Source: Curtobacterium luteum (GTDB lineage: Bacteria > Actinomycetota > Actinomycetes > Actinomycetales > Microbacteriaceae). From it: a stretch of DNA of 64,000 nucleotides. Position numbers and translations under genes: made by a program. This document shows, one piece after another, positions 17,616-25,684 of the stretch (its first letter is position 1; every line of letters starts with the position of its first letter). Location: positions 62,001 to 126,000 of the forward strand of contig NZ_BMOI01000005.1 in the NCBI RefSeq assembly GCF_014646995.1, read 5' to 3'. A model generated the notes under the pieces. The model worked only from the letters and a program-made list of their open reading frames with translations. It made no database searches and was not told the origin of the DNA.

Positions 17616-18593
17616 TTGTCCGGAATCAAAGCCACTGGTCAGAAACGACTCGTCCTCGTCTCGGGCCGGGCACACCCGGCGCTGTCGGCGGAGATCGCGG
17701 AGGAGCTCGGCGTCGAGCTCGTCCCGACCGACGCGCGGACCTTCGCGAACGGTGAGCTCTACGCCCGCTTCGACGAGTCGGTCCGCGGCTGCGACGCGTT
17801 CGTCATCCAGTCGCACACGGCGCCCATCAACGAGTGGCTCATGGAGCAGCTCATCATCGTCGACGCCCTGAAGCGTGCCTCGGCGAAGCGCATCACCGTC
17901 GTCGCCCCCTTCTACCCATACGCCCGTCAGGACAAGAAGGGCCGCGGCCGCGAGCCGATCTCGGCCCGACTCGTCGCCGACCTCTTCAAGGCGGCCGGTG
18001 CGCACCGCATCATGAGCGTCGACCTGCACGCGGCACAGATCCAGGGCTTCTTCGACGGCCCGGTGGACCACCTGTTCGCCATGCCCGTGCTGCTCGAGCG
18101 CTTCCAGGAGATCCTCGACCCCGCGACGCTCACCGTCGTCTCGCCGGACATGGGCCGCGTCCGCGTCGCCGACATCTGGTCGGAGAAGCTCGGCGCGCCG
18201 CTCGCCATCATCCACAAGCGCCGCGACCCGCTCGTGCCGAACCAGGTCTCCGTGCACGAGATCGTCGGTGACGTGCGGGGCCGCGTCTGCCTGCTCGTCG
18301 ACGACCTCATCGACACCGGCCGCACCATCGCCAAGGCAGCCGAGGCGCTCAAGGCGAACGGCGCCACGGGCGTCGTCGTCGCCGCGACCCACGCGGTGTT
18401 CTCGGACCCGGCCACCGAACTGCTGCAGAGCGAGTTCATCGACCGCGTGGTCGTCACCGACACGCTGCCGCTGCCCGAGGAGAAGCGGTGGGACCGCCTC
18501 GAGGTCCTGCCGATCGCGCCGCTCATCGCCCGCGCGATCCACGAGGTCTTCGACGACGGTTCCGTGACGTCGATGTTCGACGGCGCGGCCTGA
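17616..18593 (+). CDS. prs: Ribose-phosphate pyrophosphokinase
   Basis: A 325-residue PRPP synthase. Key motifs are RTFANGELYARF, FYPYARQDKK (ATP loop), the SVDLHAAQIQGFFDGPVDHL catalytic flexible region, and the PRPP-binding loop LLVDDLIDTGRT. The only start that keeps the conserved N-terminus MSGIKATGQKRLVLVSGRAH is TTG 17616, with GGGAG about 11 bases upstream; a TTG start is known for this gene in relatives. It supplies PRPP for nucleotides, histidine and NAD. Confidence 0.95.
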   Translation: MSGIKATGQKRLVLVSGRAHPALSAEIAEELGVELVPTDARTFANGELYARFDESVRGCDAFVIQSHTAPINEWLMEQLIIVDALKRASAKRITVVAPFYPYARQDKKGRGREPISARLVADLFKAAGAHRIMSVDLHAAQIQGFFDGPVDHLFAMPVLLERFQEILDPATLTVVSPDMGRVRVADIWSEKLGAPLAIIHKRRDPLVPNQVSVHEIVGDVRGRVCLLVDDLIDTGRTIAKAAEALKANGATGVVVAATHAVFSDPATELLQSEFIDRVVVTDTLPLPEEKRWDRLEVLPIAPLIARAIHEVFDDGSVTSMFDGAA

Positions 18594-18601
18594 CCCACCC
18601 G

Positions 18602-19399
18602 GTGGCGTCCTCGCCCGCGCGTGACGCTCTGGCCGCCCGGCTGCGGGCGGCCGGCAGCGTCTTCGCCGAGGACGAGGCCGAGCTCCTGCTCGCGGCCGGC
18701 GACGGCGATCCCGTCCGGCTCCGCGGCCTCGTGCAGCGACGGCTCGGCGGAGAGCCCCTCGAGTACGTCCTGGGGTGGGCGGCGTTCGACGGGCACCGCA
18801 TCCGCGTGACGCCGGGGGTGTTCGTCCCGCGGGCGCGCACGCGTGTGGTCGTCACGGAGGCTGCTCGCCGGCTCCGCCGGTACGACCGCGTCGTGGACCT
18901 CTGCTGCGGTGCCGGGGCGATCTCGGTCGCGCTGCTCGAACGCGTCGGGGCGCTCGACCTCGTGGCGTCCGACATCGACCCGGACGCCGTGGACGTGGCG
19001 GCGGAGAACATCGGCGACCGCGGCATCGTCGTGGCCGGCGACCTGTTCGCGCCGCTGCCCGAGCGGTTCCGCGGTGCTGTCGACGTCCTCGCCGTGAACG
19101 CACCGTACGTCCCGACCGACGCGGTCGCGACGATGCCGTCCGAGGCGCGCGACCACGAGCACCGCGCGGCCCTGGACGGTGGCGCGGACGGGCTCGACCT
19201 GCACCGCCGCATCGCTGCGGGAGCGGGGGAGTGGGTGCGGCCGGGCGGGGCCGTCGTGATCGAGGTCTCCGAGGCGCAGGCGCCGACCTCGGCGCGGGCC
19301 TTCGACGCACAGGGGTTCGTGACCGAGGTCGTCCAGGACGGCTCCGTGGACGGCACCTGCGTGGTGGCGATCCGGCCGGACGCCGTCAGTCCGCGGTGA
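18602..19399 (+). CDS. PrmC/HemK-related protein (glutamine-N5) methyltransferase paralogue
   Basis: 265 residues from GTG 18602, nine bases after prs. The N-terminal helical domain ends in GGEPLEYVLGWAAFDGHRIR, as in PrmC. The SAM site is VVDLCCGAGAISVALLERVG with acidic VASDIDPDAVDVA. The signature NPPY of classical PrmC is replaced by VNAPYVPTDA. This NAPY subgroup is annotated as a related methyltransferase of unknown target, distinct from the release-factor enzyme normally next to prfA. Its 3' end overlaps the convergent oxidoreductase gene by 14 bases. Confidence 0.82.
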   Translation: MASSPARDALAARLRAAGSVFAEDEAELLLAAGDGDPVRLRGLVQRRLGGEPLEYVLGWAAFDGHRIRVTPGVFVPRARTRVVVTEAARRLRRYDRVVDLCCGAGAISVALLERVGALDLVASDIDPDAVDVAAENIGDRGIVVAGDLFAPLPERFRGAVDVLAVNAPYVPTDAVATMPSEARDHEHRAALDGGADGLDLHRRIAAGAGEWVRPGGAVVIEVSEAQAPTSARAFDAQGFVTEVVQDGSVDGTCVVAIRPDAVSPR

Positions 19400-20948
19400 C
19401 CGTCACCGTGTGCCACCCCGTCGCGCCGTTCGGGGCCGGCGTCCGCTCGACGCTCGTCTGCACCTGACCGTCGGCGCCCGTCGCCCGCACCTGCAGCCGG
19501 TGCGAGCCCTTCGTCGGCGTCCACCGCCACAACCACTGCCGCCACGTGTCGGCCGAGATCGACTCGGCCAGCGTCGCGTCCTGCCACTCGCCGTCGTCCA
19601 CCCGGACCTGCACGGCCTCCACGCCGGTGTGCGGGTGCCACGCGACCCCGGCGACCGCGACGGTCGTGCCGGCCTGCACGGTGCTGCCCGCTCGCGGCAC
19701 GTCGATCCGCGACTCGAGCTTCACCGGACCCCGCTCGGACCAGCCGCGCGGCGTCCAGTAGCCCTGCGCCTCGGAGAACCGTGTGACCTCGAGGTCGGTG
19801 ACCCACTTCGTGGCCGACACGTAGCCGAACAGCCCCGGCACGACCATCCGGACAGGGAACCCGTGCTCGAGCGGCAAGGGCTCACCGTTCATCCCGACGG
19901 CGAGCAGTGCTGCGGTCCCGGTGTCCTGGAGCACGTCGAGCGGCATCCCGGCGGTGAACCCGTCGACGCTGCGGGAGAGCACCATGTCCGCAGAGGCGTG
20001 CGGCCCGGCCTTCGCGAGGAGTTCGCGGATCGGGTACCCGAGCCACTTGGCCGTGCCGATGAGGTCACCGCCGACCTCGTTCGAGACGCAGCTCATCGTG
20101 GCGATGTGCTCCTGGAGCGGGAGTGAGAGCAGTTCGTCCCACGTGAGCTCCACCTCGCGCTCGACGGCGCCGTGGATCCTGAGCTTCCACGTCGCCGGGT
20201 CGACCGACGGCACGGTGAGCGCGGTGTCGATCCGGTAGAACGCATCGTTCGGGGTGATGACGGGCGTGATCCCGGAGACGTCGAGTGAGGCACCGGCCGG
20301 CACCGCGGGAGCCGCGGTCGCCGGGGTGGGCAACCGGATGGCCCGCCGCGCGGCCACCGCCGCTTGCATGGTCGCCGTCCCCAGCCGGGAGGCACCGCCC
20401 ACCACGACCGCGGCCGCTGCGGTGGCGACACCCCAGACCAGGAACGCGCGACGCTCGGGCCGGGCGGGGCCGTCGGACTCGGCGCGCGCACTCGGGACGG
20501 CCGCCGCACTGCTGGACGCCTCCCACCGGCGGAGCCGCACCATGAGCGTGCGGAGCACGATGATCGCCGCGGCGACGCCGACCACCGTCGGCGCCCCGTC
20601 GAGGGTCCCGCTCCCGGATCGCGTCGTGACCGCGAGCAGCGAGAGCACCCCGCCGATCGCGAACACGACGGCTCCGGCCGGAGGCCGCCACCACTCGAGG
20701 ACACCGGCGCCGGCGCTGATCGCCGCGACGAGCACGATCATGAGGGTGATGAGCGCGACCTTGTCACCGGTGCCGAACAGCGACACCATCACGTCCTTCG
20801 CACCCCGCGGGGCCAGGTCGATCACGGCTCCGCCGACGCCAACGAGCGGGCTCCCTGCTCCACCGAGGAAGAGCGCAGCGAACTCCGCCGCCGCGAGGAA
20901 CACCACCGCGGCGACGATCCCGACCAGAGCCGCACGCGTCTTCCACAC
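19386..20948 (-). CDS. Membrane-anchored molybdopterin-dependent oxidoreductase (sulfite oxidase family)
   Basis: 520 residues. An N-terminal membrane domain has four or five helices (ALVGIVAAVVFLAAAEFAAL, VALITLMIVLVAAISAGAGV and others to about 130). A further hydrophobic stretch near residue 175 precedes the catalytic part. The Moco domain carries LQEHIATMSCVSNEVGGDL with the molybdenum-binding Cys and GFPVRMVVPGLFGYVSATKW. The C-terminal Ig-like dimerisation domain is near 420-515. The sulfite oxidase/YedY family reduces or oxidises S- or N-oxides; the domain probably faces outside. GTG 20948 is the start. The substrate is unknown. Confidence 0.85.
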   Translation of the reverse strand: MWKTRAALVGIVAAVVFLAAAEFAALFLGGAGSPLVGVGGAVIDLAPRGAKDVMVSLFGTGDKVALITLMIVLVAAISAGAGVLEWWRPPAGAVVFAIGGVLSLLAVTTRSGSGTLDGAPTVVGVAAAIIVLRTLMVRLRRWEASSSAAAVPSARAESDGPARPERRAFLVWGVATAAAAVVVGGASRLGTATMQAAVAARRAIRLPTPATAAPAVPAGASLDVSGITPVITPNDAFYRIDTALTVPSVDPATWKLRIHGAVEREVELTWDELLSLPLQEHIATMSCVSNEVGGDLIGTAKWLGYPIRELLAKAGPHASADMVLSRSVDGFTAGMPLDVLQDTGTAALLAVGMNGEPLPLEHGFPVRMVVPGLFGYVSATKWVTDLEVTRFSEAQGYWTPRGWSERGPVKLESRIDVPRAGSTVQAGTTVAVAGVAWHPHTGVEAVQVRVDDGEWQDATLAESISADTWRQWLWRWTPTKGSHRLQVRATGADGQVQTSVERTPAPNGATGWHTVTVTAD

Positions 20949-21093
20949 ACCGCAGATCGTAGGTCGTCCCGCCCACGTGCAGCCTGGGTGCCCGTCACCT
21001 GTGGACGGGCGCTCAGAGACGGTCGCTGTGGAGGACTGCTCGGATTCTCTGCGCGTTCACCGACCCGGCCAGCGCCGATCCGTCGATCCGTGC

Positions 21094-21099
21094 GACGAT
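21094..21099 (+). promoter_or_regulatory. Possible -10 hexamer of the 21106 gene
   Basis: GACGAT is six bases before GTG 21106, with a run of G in between. It is weak alone but matches the spacing of other leaderless starts here. Confidence 0.35.
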
Positions 21100-21105
21100 C
21101 GGGGG

Positions 21106-21792
21106 GTGCTGAGGCGACCCGACCGTGTTCCCCGGTCCCGTCGCGGGCACCGGGGCCCGTGGACGACGGCGCGGAAGTTCGCCACCCTGCGCTGGACGGT
21201 CGTCGGTGTCTGGGCCGCGTTGCTCGCCGTCCGCATCGTCGTGGTCGCGACGTCGCCGGACGCCGACCTGAAGTGGTTCGGTGTCACCGAGGCCGTGGCG
21301 ATCGCGGTCGGTGTCGCACTCATCGGGTTCGCGCTCCTCCGCGCCAGGACGGTCCGACTCCGACGCGAGGACGAGGCCCTGGCGCTGGCGATCCGGCGCA
21401 TCGACCCCACCGTGTGGCTCGTCCCCGCCGCTCCGACCGACGAACTCCGACGCTCCGTCGCCGACCTGCGTCCCGGCCTCGCGCTCGGTGACCGGGTCAC
21501 GTGGGCGTTCGGCGCGACCGAGGCGTCGCTGTGGGAGCTCGACGAGCGGCGTGCCACCCGCATGCTCGTGATCCGGTGGTCGCGGATGGCGCACGTCGGA
21601 CTCGAGGACGAACGGACCCCGGCCGGCAGCCGTGGCACCGCGGTGGTGCTGCACCACGTGCGGCACGACGACACCCCGGCGGTCGCGACGTTCTTCGTCC
21701 GCTCCGGGCCCGGGTCGCGCCGGATGCTCGGACGTGGCCCGCGCCTCGAGCGGCTCGTCGCCGACCTCGCGCGCGAGCGCATCGTCGCCTAG
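21106..21792 (+). CDS. Hypothetical membrane protein
   Basis: 228 residues. After an Arg-rich head, two hydrophobic segments are seen: VVGVWAALLAVRIVVVATSP (about 31-50) and VTEAVAIAVGVALIGFALLR (about 61-80). The remaining 145 residues are soluble, probably cytoplasmic, with WLVPAAPTDELRRSV and MLVIRWSRMAHVGLEDERTP. I recognise no family. The start at GTG 21106 is the first after an in-frame shift in codon pattern and keeps the Arg-rich head; it is uncertain. The gene converges on gnd with a terminator between. Confidence 0.6.
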   Translation: MLRRPDRVPRSRRGHRGPWTTARKFATLRWTVVGVWAALLAVRIVVVATSPDADLKWFGVTEAVAIAVGVALIGFALLRARTVRLRREDEALALAIRRIDPTVWLVPAAPTDELRRSVADLRPGLALGDRVTWAFGATEASLWELDERRATRMLVIRWSRMAHVGLEDERTPAGSRGTAVVLHHVRHDDTPAVATFFVRSGPGSRRMLGRGPRLERLVADLARERIVA

Positions 21793-21867
21793 CCCTGGCG
21801 AGCCAACCCAGCCCGACCCGGCCCGTGGGGCGACCCGACCCGGCGCTCGAACTGCCGGGCTCACGAG

Positions 21868-21900
21868 GAGAGGGCCCCGCCGGATCGGCGAGGCCCTCCT
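21868..21900. terminator. Bidirectional terminator between the 21106 gene and gnd
   Basis: GAGGGCC (21870-21876) pairs with GGCCCTC (21892-21898). Flanking AG/CT bases extend it slightly, and a GCC/GGC inner stem is possible. It lies between convergent stop codons at 21792 and 21930. Confidence 0.6.
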
Positions 21901-21929
21901 GGGTGCGGTCGTGCCGCGGTCCCGAGGCG

Positions 21930-23387
21930 TCAGTGCGTCGAGGGCTCCTGCTCGACCTCGCGGCGGCCGTCGTCCGACCACAGGGTGTGGAAGGTGCCGT
22001 CCTTGTCGACGCGCTGGTAGGTGTGTGCGCCGAAGAAGTCGCGCTGCCCCTGGATGAGCGACGCCGGCAAGCGGTCGGACGCGAGCGAATCGAAGTACGA
22101 CAGCGCCGACGAGAACCCGGGCGCCGGGATGCCCGAAGCCGCCGCGATCCCGACGATGCGCCGCCAGGCTGCCTCACCCTCGGCGACCGCGTCCGCGAAG
22201 TACGGGTCCACCAGCAGGCTCTCGAGCGAGGGGTTCTTGTCGTACGCCTCGACGATGCGGTTGAGGAACTGCGCCCGGATGATGCAGCCGCCGCGCCAGA
22301 TCTTCGCGATGTCGCCGAGGTTGATGTCCCAGTCGTACTCCTTCGCCCCGGCGATGATGAGGTCGAACCCCTGGGCGTACGCGACGACCTTCGACGCGTA
22401 GAGCGCGGCACGGACGTCGTCGGCGAAGGTGTCCGGCACCTCCGCGATCGACGGGCGGCTCTTCACCGACCGCTGGACCGCGGCGCGCTGCGTCGGCTTC
22501 GACGACACGGCGCGGGCGAACACGGCCTCACCGATGCCCGACACCGGGATGCCGAGCCCGACGGCGTTCTGCACGGTCCACACGCCGGTGCCCTTGGACC
22601 CGGCCTCGTCGCGGATGACGTCCACGAGCGGCTTGCCCGTGTCGGCGTCGCGCTGCTTGAGGACCTCGCTCGTGATCTCGATGAGGTACGACTCGAGGTC
22701 GCCCTTGTTCCACTCGTCGAACACCTCCACCAGCTGCTCGACGGACAGACCGCCCGCTCGACGCAGGAGGTCGTACGACTCGGCGATGAGCTGCATGTCG
22801 GCGTACTCGATGCCGTTGTGCACCATCTTCACGAAGTGGCCGGCACCGTCCGTGCCGATGTGGGTGACGCACGGTTCGCCCTCGGCGACCGCGGCGATCG
22901 ACTTCAGGATCGGCCCGAGCGTCTCCCAGGCCTCCTTCGACCCGCCGGGCATGATCGACGGTCCCTTCAGCGCGCCTTCCTCGCCGCCGGAGATGCCGGT
23001 GCCGACGAAGTTCAGCCCCTTCTCGCGCAGGTCGTGCTCGCGGCGGATGGTGTCGTGGAAGTTCGCGTTGCCGCCGTCGACGATGATGTCCCCCTCTTCG
23101 AACCGCTCCGCGAGCTGCTCGATGACGGCGTCGGTGCCCTTGCCGGCCTGCACCATGATGATCGCGGTGCGCGGCTTCGACAGCGACGCGACGAACCCGT
23201 CGATGTCCTCGGAGGCGATGAACCCGGCATCGCCGTGCTCCTGCAGCAGCTCCTCGGTACGGGCGTACGTGCGGTTGTAGACCGCGACCGTGTTGCCTTC
23301 CCGTGAAGCGAGGTTGCGCGCGAGGTTCGAGCCCATCACTGCGAGCCCGATCACGCCGATGTTCGCCTGTCCGTCGTTGTCTGCCAC
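21930..23387 (-). CDS. gnd: 6-phosphogluconate dehydrogenase, decarboxylating
   Basis: 485 residues, the long (GndA-type) form that converts 6-phosphogluconate to ribulose-5-phosphate, CO2 and NADPH. The nucleotide-binding motif is GVIGLAVMGSNLARNLA. The family signature ISGGEEGALKGPSIMPGG follows, and the catalytic segment is GHFVKMVHNGIEYADMQLIA with the active Lys. The C-terminus carries YQRVDKDGTFHTLWSDD. GTG 23387 is preceded by GAAGGAG. It diverges from gntK, whose product is its substrate. Confidence 0.96.
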   Translation of the reverse strand: MADNDGQANIGVIGLAVMGSNLARNLASREGNTVAVYNRTYARTEELLQEHGDAGFIASEDIDGFVASLSKPRTAIIMVQAGKGTDAVIEQLAERFEEGDIIVDGGNANFHDTIRREHDLREKGLNFVGTGISGGEEGALKGPSIMPGGSKEAWETLGPILKSIAAVAEGEPCVTHIGTDGAGHFVKMVHNGIEYADMQLIAESYDLLRRAGGLSVEQLVEVFDEWNKGDLESYLIEITSEVLKQRDADTGKPLVDVIRDEAGSKGTGVWTVQNAVGLGIPVSGIGEAVFARAVSSKPTQRAAVQRSVKSRPSIAEVPDTFADDVRAALYASKVVAYAQGFDLIIAGAKEYDWDINLGDIAKIWRGGCIIRAQFLNRIVEAYDKNPSLESLLVDPYFADAVAEGEAAWRRIVGIAAASGIPAPGFSSALSYFDSLASDRLPASLIQGQRDFFGAHTYQRVDKDGTFHTLWSDDGRREVEQEPSTH

Positions 23388-23460
23388 GAGGTCTCCTTCG
23401 TCCTGTCGTACCGGCCACCAACCTACGGCGGGCGCCCTGGGGTCTGGTGGGTGTTACGGC

Positions 23461-23495
23461 AACATGGGGAGAACGTTCACCGGCGTCAATACTGT
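23461..23495. promoter_or_regulatory. Divergent gnd/gntK promoter region
   Basis: On the minus strand TTGACG (23489-23484), 17 bases and CATGTT (23466-23461) form a promoter for gnd. The palindrome GAACGTTC (23471-23478) lies in its spacer and could be an operator. On the plus strand TACTGT (23490-23495) is six bases before gntK ATG; the intervening GGAGGG may instead act as a ribosome site. Confidence 0.5.
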
Positions 23496-23501
23496 GGAGG
23501 G

Positions 23502-24041
23502 ATGACCGACCCCGCCGTCCTCCCGCCCGTCCTCGTCATGGGGGTGTCCGGCTCGGGCAAGTCCACGATCGGTGCAGCCGTCGCGACAGCGCTCGCCGAG
23601 CATGGCGAACCCGCCGAGTTCGTCGACGCGGACGACCTGCACCCGGCCGCGAACAAGGAGAAGATGCGGGCCGGCATCCCGCTCACGGACGACGACCGCT
23701 GGCCGTGGCTGGACGCGTGCGCGGCACGGATCGCCGCGATCGAGGCGTCCGGGCACCGCGCGGTGATGGCGAACTCCGCGCTCAAGCGCGCCTACCGGGA
23801 CCGCCTCCGCGCGACCGCGCCCGGGCTGGTGATCGCGTTCCTCGACGGCTCGCGGGAGCTCATCGCGGAACGCCAGTCGCACCGGCACCACGAGTACATG
23901 CCGACCTCACTGCTCGACTCCCAGTTCGCCACCCTGGAACGCCCGCAGCCCGACGAGGCCGCGCTCCTCGTGGCGATCGACGGGACCGTCGACGACACCG
24001 TGCGGACGATCCTCGCGGGCCTCGCGGTCACTTCCGGCTGA
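23502..24041 (+). CDS. gntK: Gluconokinase
   Basis: A 179-residue GntK-type kinase. The P-loop is LVMGVSGSGKSTIGAAVA, the gluconate-binding FVDADDLHPAANKEKMRAGI motif follows, then PLTDDDRWPWLDA, and ANSALKRAYRDRLR. It phosphorylates gluconate to 6-phosphogluconate, the substrate of the divergently encoded gnd. The length is normal. ATG 23502 directly follows GGAGGG. No gluconate permease is adjacent. Confidence 0.95.
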   Translation: MTDPAVLPPVLVMGVSGSGKSTIGAAVATALAEHGEPAEFVDADDLHPAANKEKMRAGIPLTDDDRWPWLDACAARIAAIEASGHRAVMANSALKRAYRDRLRATAPGLVIAFLDGSRELIAERQSHRHHEYMPTSLLDSQFATLERPQPDEAALLVAIDGTVDDTVRTILAGLAVTSG

Positions 24042-24127
24042 GTCCGGCCTGGAGGCCCGTCACGCGTCCGCCGACGGGGCTCACTCCCGGCTGCTCCCGC
24101 GGCCGTGCGCGGAGCGCCTCCTGGCTG

Positions 24128-24156
24128 CCCACCCGTGCGCGCTCCGCACGGGTGGG
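24128..24156. terminator. Bidirectional terminator between gntK and uxaC
   Basis: CCCACCCGTGCG (24128-24139) and CGCACGGGTGGG (24145-24156) form a perfect 12-base-pair stem with a five-base loop. It lies between convergent genes, 12 bases from the uxaC stop. Confidence 0.85.
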
Positions 24157-24167
24157 TCGGGTCCTGG

Positions 24168-25604
24168 TCAGAGCTTGAACGTCGCCCGCGGGATGTCCGA
24201 CACGATGCGGTGGGCGGTCCGCACGGCGTCCTCCTCGGTCAGCTGGTGCGTGACCACGAGCGACGCCAGGTACGCCGCATCGGCCCGCCGTGCCATGTCG
24301 TGCCGGGCGGGGATGGAGCAGTACGCCCGGGTGTCGTCGATGAACCCGGAGGTCTTCGTGAACCCGGCCGAGTCGGTGACCGCTGCACGGTAGCGGCCGA
24401 TCGCCGCCGGGGTGTCGATGAACCACCACGGAGCCCCGGCGTACACCGCGGGGTAGAAGCCGGCGAGCGGGCCGATCTCGCGGGAGAACACGGTCTCGTC
24501 GACGGTGAAGAGCACGAGGTGGAACCCGGGCGCCGTACCGAAGTCGTTCAGGAGCGGGCGCAGCGGCTCGGTGAAGGACCCGACCGCGGGCAGGTCGTGC
24601 CCGGTGTCGGGACCGAAGCGGTCGAGCGTCGGCTGGTGGTGGTTCCGGAGCACGCCGGGGTGGAGCTGCATGACGAGGCCGTCGTCGACGCTCATCTCGG
24701 CCCACCGGTACAGCATGTCGTGGCGGTAGGCGGTGGCCTCGGCCGCGGTGACCCCGGACGGCCCCTCGAGCGCGGCGCGGTGGATCCGCTCGCGTTCGGC
24801 GGCGGACAGCGGTGTCGATCCGGCGTCGAGCACTCCCGTGTCGGTGGCCGTCGCGCCGTGCTCGATGAAGTACTGCCGCCGTGCGCGCAGGGCGGCGAGC
24901 AGCCCGTCGTGGGTCGCCGTGTCGATGCCCGCAGCCTCACCGGTCGACGCGACCACGTGCCTCCAGTCCGACCGTGCCGGGTCGAAGACGGCGTCGGCGC
25001 GGAAGGTGGGGAGCACCCTGCCGCTGAAGGTCGGGTCCGCCGCGAGCCGCGCGTGCGCGGCGAGGTCGGCGTCCGGGGCGTCGGTGGTCGCGAGCACCTC
25101 GATGCCGAAAGTGTCGAAGAGGGCGCGCGGCCGGAACCCGGGGGACCGGAGCAGCGTCGCGAGGTGGTCGTACTGCTCGTCGGCGTTCTCCGCGGAAGGT
25201 GCCGACCGGAGGCCGAAGACGTCGTGGAGCTCGGTCTCGAACCAGTACCGGACCGGGGTTCCGAGGAAGTCGTCCCAGTGCGATGCGAGGTGGCGCCAGA
25301 CCTCGCGGCCGTCGGTCGGGGTGGTGCTGACGCGGCCGAGCTGGTCGAGGGGGACCCCGTTGGCGTGCAGCAGGCGGAGGACGTAGTGGTCCGGCGTGAC
25401 GAGGAGGGTCGCCGGGTCGGGGAACGGCACGTCGTCGGCGATGAGCGCGGCGTCGACGTGGCCGTGCGGGGAGATGATCGGCGCGTCGGCCACCGCCTCG
25501 TACACGGTCCGGGCGATGTCCCGGGCTGCCGGGTCGGCGGGGAACAGCCGGTCGGGGTGCGGGGCCAGCGGTGCGGCGGTCGTGGTCGTGCTGGTCTGGG
25601 TCAT
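24168..25604 (-). CDS. uxaC: Glucuronate (uronate) isomerase
   Basis: A 478-residue amidohydrolase-superfamily enzyme that converts D-glucuronate to D-fructuronate or galacturonate to tagaturonate. Signatures are IISPHGHVDA with the two metal-binding His, TPDHYVLRLLHANGV, RYWFETELHDVFGL, YRWAEMSVDDGLVMQLHPGV, and SGFIDDTRAYCSIPARHDMA near the end. The length matches the family. It lies downstream of the LacI-type repressor on the same strand, 61 bases apart, and supplies the first step for the divergent uxuB/manD genes. Confidence 0.95.
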   Translation of the reverse strand: MTQTSTTTTAAPLAPHPDRLFPADPAARDIARTVYEAVADAPIISPHGHVDAALIADDVPFPDPATLLVTPDHYVLRLLHANGVPLDQLGRVSTTPTDGREVWRHLASHWDDFLGTPVRYWFETELHDVFGLRSAPSAENADEQYDHLATLLRSPGFRPRALFDTFGIEVLATTDAPDADLAAHARLAADPTFSGRVLPTFRADAVFDPARSDWRHVVASTGEAAGIDTATHDGLLAALRARRQYFIEHGATATDTGVLDAGSTPLSAAERERIHRAALEGPSGVTAAEATAYRHDMLYRWAEMSVDDGLVMQLHPGVLRNHHQPTLDRFGPDTGHDLPAVGSFTEPLRPLLNDFGTAPGFHLVLFTVDETVFSREIGPLAGFYPAVYAGAPWWFIDTPAAIGRYRAAVTDSAGFTKTSGFIDDTRAYCSIPARHDMARRADAAYLASLVVTHQLTEEDAVRTAHRIVSDIPRATFKL

Positions 25605-25636
25605 CGTCGACTCCTTCAGGACGGACGGCGGGGCGA

Positions 25637-25684
25637 GGTCGGGCGGCGGTCAGGTCGGGCGGCGGTCAGGTCGGACGGCGGGGC
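25637..25684. repeat. 16-base tandem repeat at the lacI-uxaC junction
   Basis: GGTCGGGCGGCGGTCA at 25637-25652 is repeated exactly at 25653-25668 and imperfectly at 25669-25684. The repressor stop codon is the last three bases of the second unit. Confidence 0.7.

Noticed and set aside
14682-18542. A 1286-codon open frame on the minus strand
   Set aside because: It is antisense to the UMF1 gene, glmU and prs, which are unmistakable. Its Arg/Asp/Glu/Val/Gly/His-rich composition is the usual shadow pattern.
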